A stretch of DNA of 64,000 bases from Dokdonella_A sp963834755. GTDB lineage: Bacteria; Pseudomonadota; Gammaproteobacteria; Xanthomonadales; Rhodanobacteraceae. The translations under genes and the position numbers were made by a program. This document shows, piece by piece, positions 63,078 to 64,000 of the stretch (the stretch's first letter is position 1; each line of letters begins with the position of its first letter). Under the pieces are notes generated by a model, which was given only the letters and a program-made list of their open reading frames with translations, was not told the origin of the DNA and ran no database searches. The stretch spans positions 62,001 to 126,000 of the forward strand of contig CAWICQ010000010.1 in the NCBI GenBank assembly GCA_963834755.1, given 5' to 3'.

Positions 63078-63398
63078 GTGCAAGCGCGCATCGTCTTCTG
63101 CACCTGTCCGAGCGCCGAAATCGCCGAGCGCATCGCGCGCACGCTGGTCGAAGAACGCCTCGCGGCCTGCGTCAACGCCATGCGCGGGCTGGTATCGACG
63201 TACCGATGGAAAGACGCGATCGAGGTCGACGATGAGGTGCTGCTCCTCATCAAGACCACCGCGGACCGGCTCGATGCGCTCGAGACTCGGCTGATCGAGC
63301 TGCATCCTTACGAATTGCCTGAGCTGCTCGCGATCGAGCCGGTGGCGGGGTCTGCGCGCTATCTCGCCTGGCTCGGGCGCGAAACGCGGCCGGCGTGA
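63078..63398 (+). CDS. cutA: CutA1 divalent-cation tolerance protein
   Basis: A 106-residue trimeric protein of PII-like fold linked to copper tolerance in E. coli. The family motifs are present: CTCPSAEIAERIARTLVEER, AACVNAMRGLVSTYRWKDAI, EVLLLIKTTADRLDALETRL and HPYELPELLAIE. The GTG at 63078 is the first in-frame start before them. It lies divergent from groESL and upstream of dsbD, the frequent cutA-dsbD arrangement of gammaproteobacteria; the gap to dsbD is 82 bp. Confidence 0.95.
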   Translation: MQARIVFCTCPSAEIAERIARTLVEERLAACVNAMRGLVSTYRWKDAIEVDDEVLLLIKTTADRLDALETRLIELHPYELPELLAIEPVAGSARYLAWLGRETRPA

Positions 63399-63480
63399 AC
63401 CGCGTGCGAGCTGTGCGGTCTAGGTTCGGTCCTTATGGGGTATCGACGCAGCGACGCGTCGAGGAAACATGGAGTCGGTA

Positions 63481-64000
63481 ATGACGCGGAAGCTGTTGCG
63501 CGGTCTTTTCGCTGCGGTCGCGATGTGCACGATCGCGCCGTTCGCGCATGCGCAATCGGACGATGACCTGTTGCCCGTCGAGCAGGCCTTCAAGCTTACC
63601 GCAAAGATTTCCGAGCCCGGGCGCATTGCGCTGCATTGGGATATCGCGCCGGACTATTACCTTTACCGCACGCGCATCAAGGCTAAAACCGCGCAGGACG
63701 GCGCGACGCTGGCCGATCTCGATCTACCCGCCGGAACGAAAAAACACGATGAGTTCCTCGGCGACGTCGAGGTCTATCACAAGGCAATCGACGCGACGCT
63801 TCCGTACACGCTCGCCGATTCGGCGGCGAAGACGCTGGCGGTGACGATCACCGTGCAGGGTTGCCATGAAGTTGATCCGAAGATCTGCTATCCGCCGCAT
63901 CCGACGCTGCTGACGCTCGATGTTCCGGCGGGCGTTGCGACGAACGCGAACGATGCCGACGCGACGCTTGCGGGCTCCGGCACAAAACTCGGCCTCAATC
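63481..64000 (+). CDS. dsbD: Thiol:disulfide interchange protein DsbD, N-terminal part
   Basis: DsbD carries electrons from cytoplasmic thioredoxin to periplasmic DsbC and CcmG. The window ends inside the gene; about 173 residues are visible. Signal peptide MTRKLLRGLFAAVAMCTIAP with cleavage near AHA. Then the DsbD-alpha domain: LHWDIAPDYYLYRTRIKAKT, KHDEFLGDVEVYH and VQGCHEVDPKICYPPH, whose two cysteines are the redox pair. I start at ATG 63481, with GGAG (63471-63474) six bases before it; the in-frame ATG at 63469 after GAGGAA is an alternative. No DsbD membrane part is visible because of the window edge. Confidence 0.93.
   Translation, partial: MTRKLLRGLFAAVAMCTIAPFAHAQSDDDLLPVEQAFKLTAKISEPGRIALHWDIAPDYYLYRTRIKAKTAQDGATLADLDLPAGTKKHDEFLGDVEVYHKAIDATLPYTLADSAAKTLAVTITVQGCHEVDPKICYPPHPTLLTLDVPAGVATNANDADATLAGSGTKLGLN

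Overview
The window reads as a chromosomal segment of a high-GC gammaproteobacterium. Gene content and order fit the order Xanthomonadales, probably the Rhodanobacteraceae/Dokdonella side: gltA next to type B L31, the gmk/rpoZ/spoT/ridA/recG set, pcm-tolC facing waaA, a DUF2339/DUF3999 pair beside LPS genes, groESL-cutA-dsbD, and many intergenic palindromes. The placement is inferred from gene content, not from any search. I saw no rRNA, tRNA, CRISPR array, prophage or intact insertion sequence.

Layout. 0-4.2 kb: 3' part of PBP1A, an unknown conserved gene, citrate synthase and ribosomal protein L31. 4.2-11.3 kb (minus strand): rpoZ, spoT, ridA, recG, a methyltransferase and a nucleoside hydrolase. 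11.5-15.6 kb: the complete Mla phospholipid-transport set, mlaFEDCB on the minus strand and the lipoprotein gene mlaA converging on it. 15.7-18.9 kb: gmk, then a small island with a secreted His/Asp-rich protein, a phospholipase D remnant and a YfeK-like protein, then yicC. 19-24 kb: rph, rdgB, hemW, a CPXCG protein, then a cobalamin riboswitch and a BtuB-type receptor. 24.3-29.5 kb: DUF1631 protein, PilZ protein, TetR regulator with a palindromic operator, and pcm. 29.5-46.5 kb is mostly cell envelope: tolC, waaA, an LpxL-type acyltransferase, DUF2339/DUF3999 proteins, a WaaE-like glycosyltransferase, an O-antigen ligase/polymerase, a GT4 glycosyltransferase, YIP1 and YceI proteins, an ELM1-like protein and a patatin phospholipase. 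46.5-49.4 kb is glnE.

49.4-60.2 kb is the accessory part: an ECF sigma factor, a transmembrane Ser/Thr kinase with TPRs, a di-haem DUF1111 oxidoreductase, a second very similar kinase, an exported FAD amine oxidase, and a decayed third cassette in which an ECF sigma fragment is joined to a TPR tail. 60.4-64 kb: groESL with a CIRCE operator, cutA and the start of dsbD.

A caution applies to the whole annotation. Between about 12.9 and 46.5 kb, and again from 53.7 to 59 kb, nearly every gene has single-base frame jumps although the protein sequence continues cleanly in another frame. Long genes elsewhere (recG, spoT, glnE, the first kinase, groEL) are intact. I take most of these jumps to be sequencing or assembly indels rather than pseudogenes, and I give coordinates for the whole reconstructed gene. 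Two loci look truly degraded: the phospholipase D remnant (17317-17526) and the ECF-TPR fusion (59443-60242).
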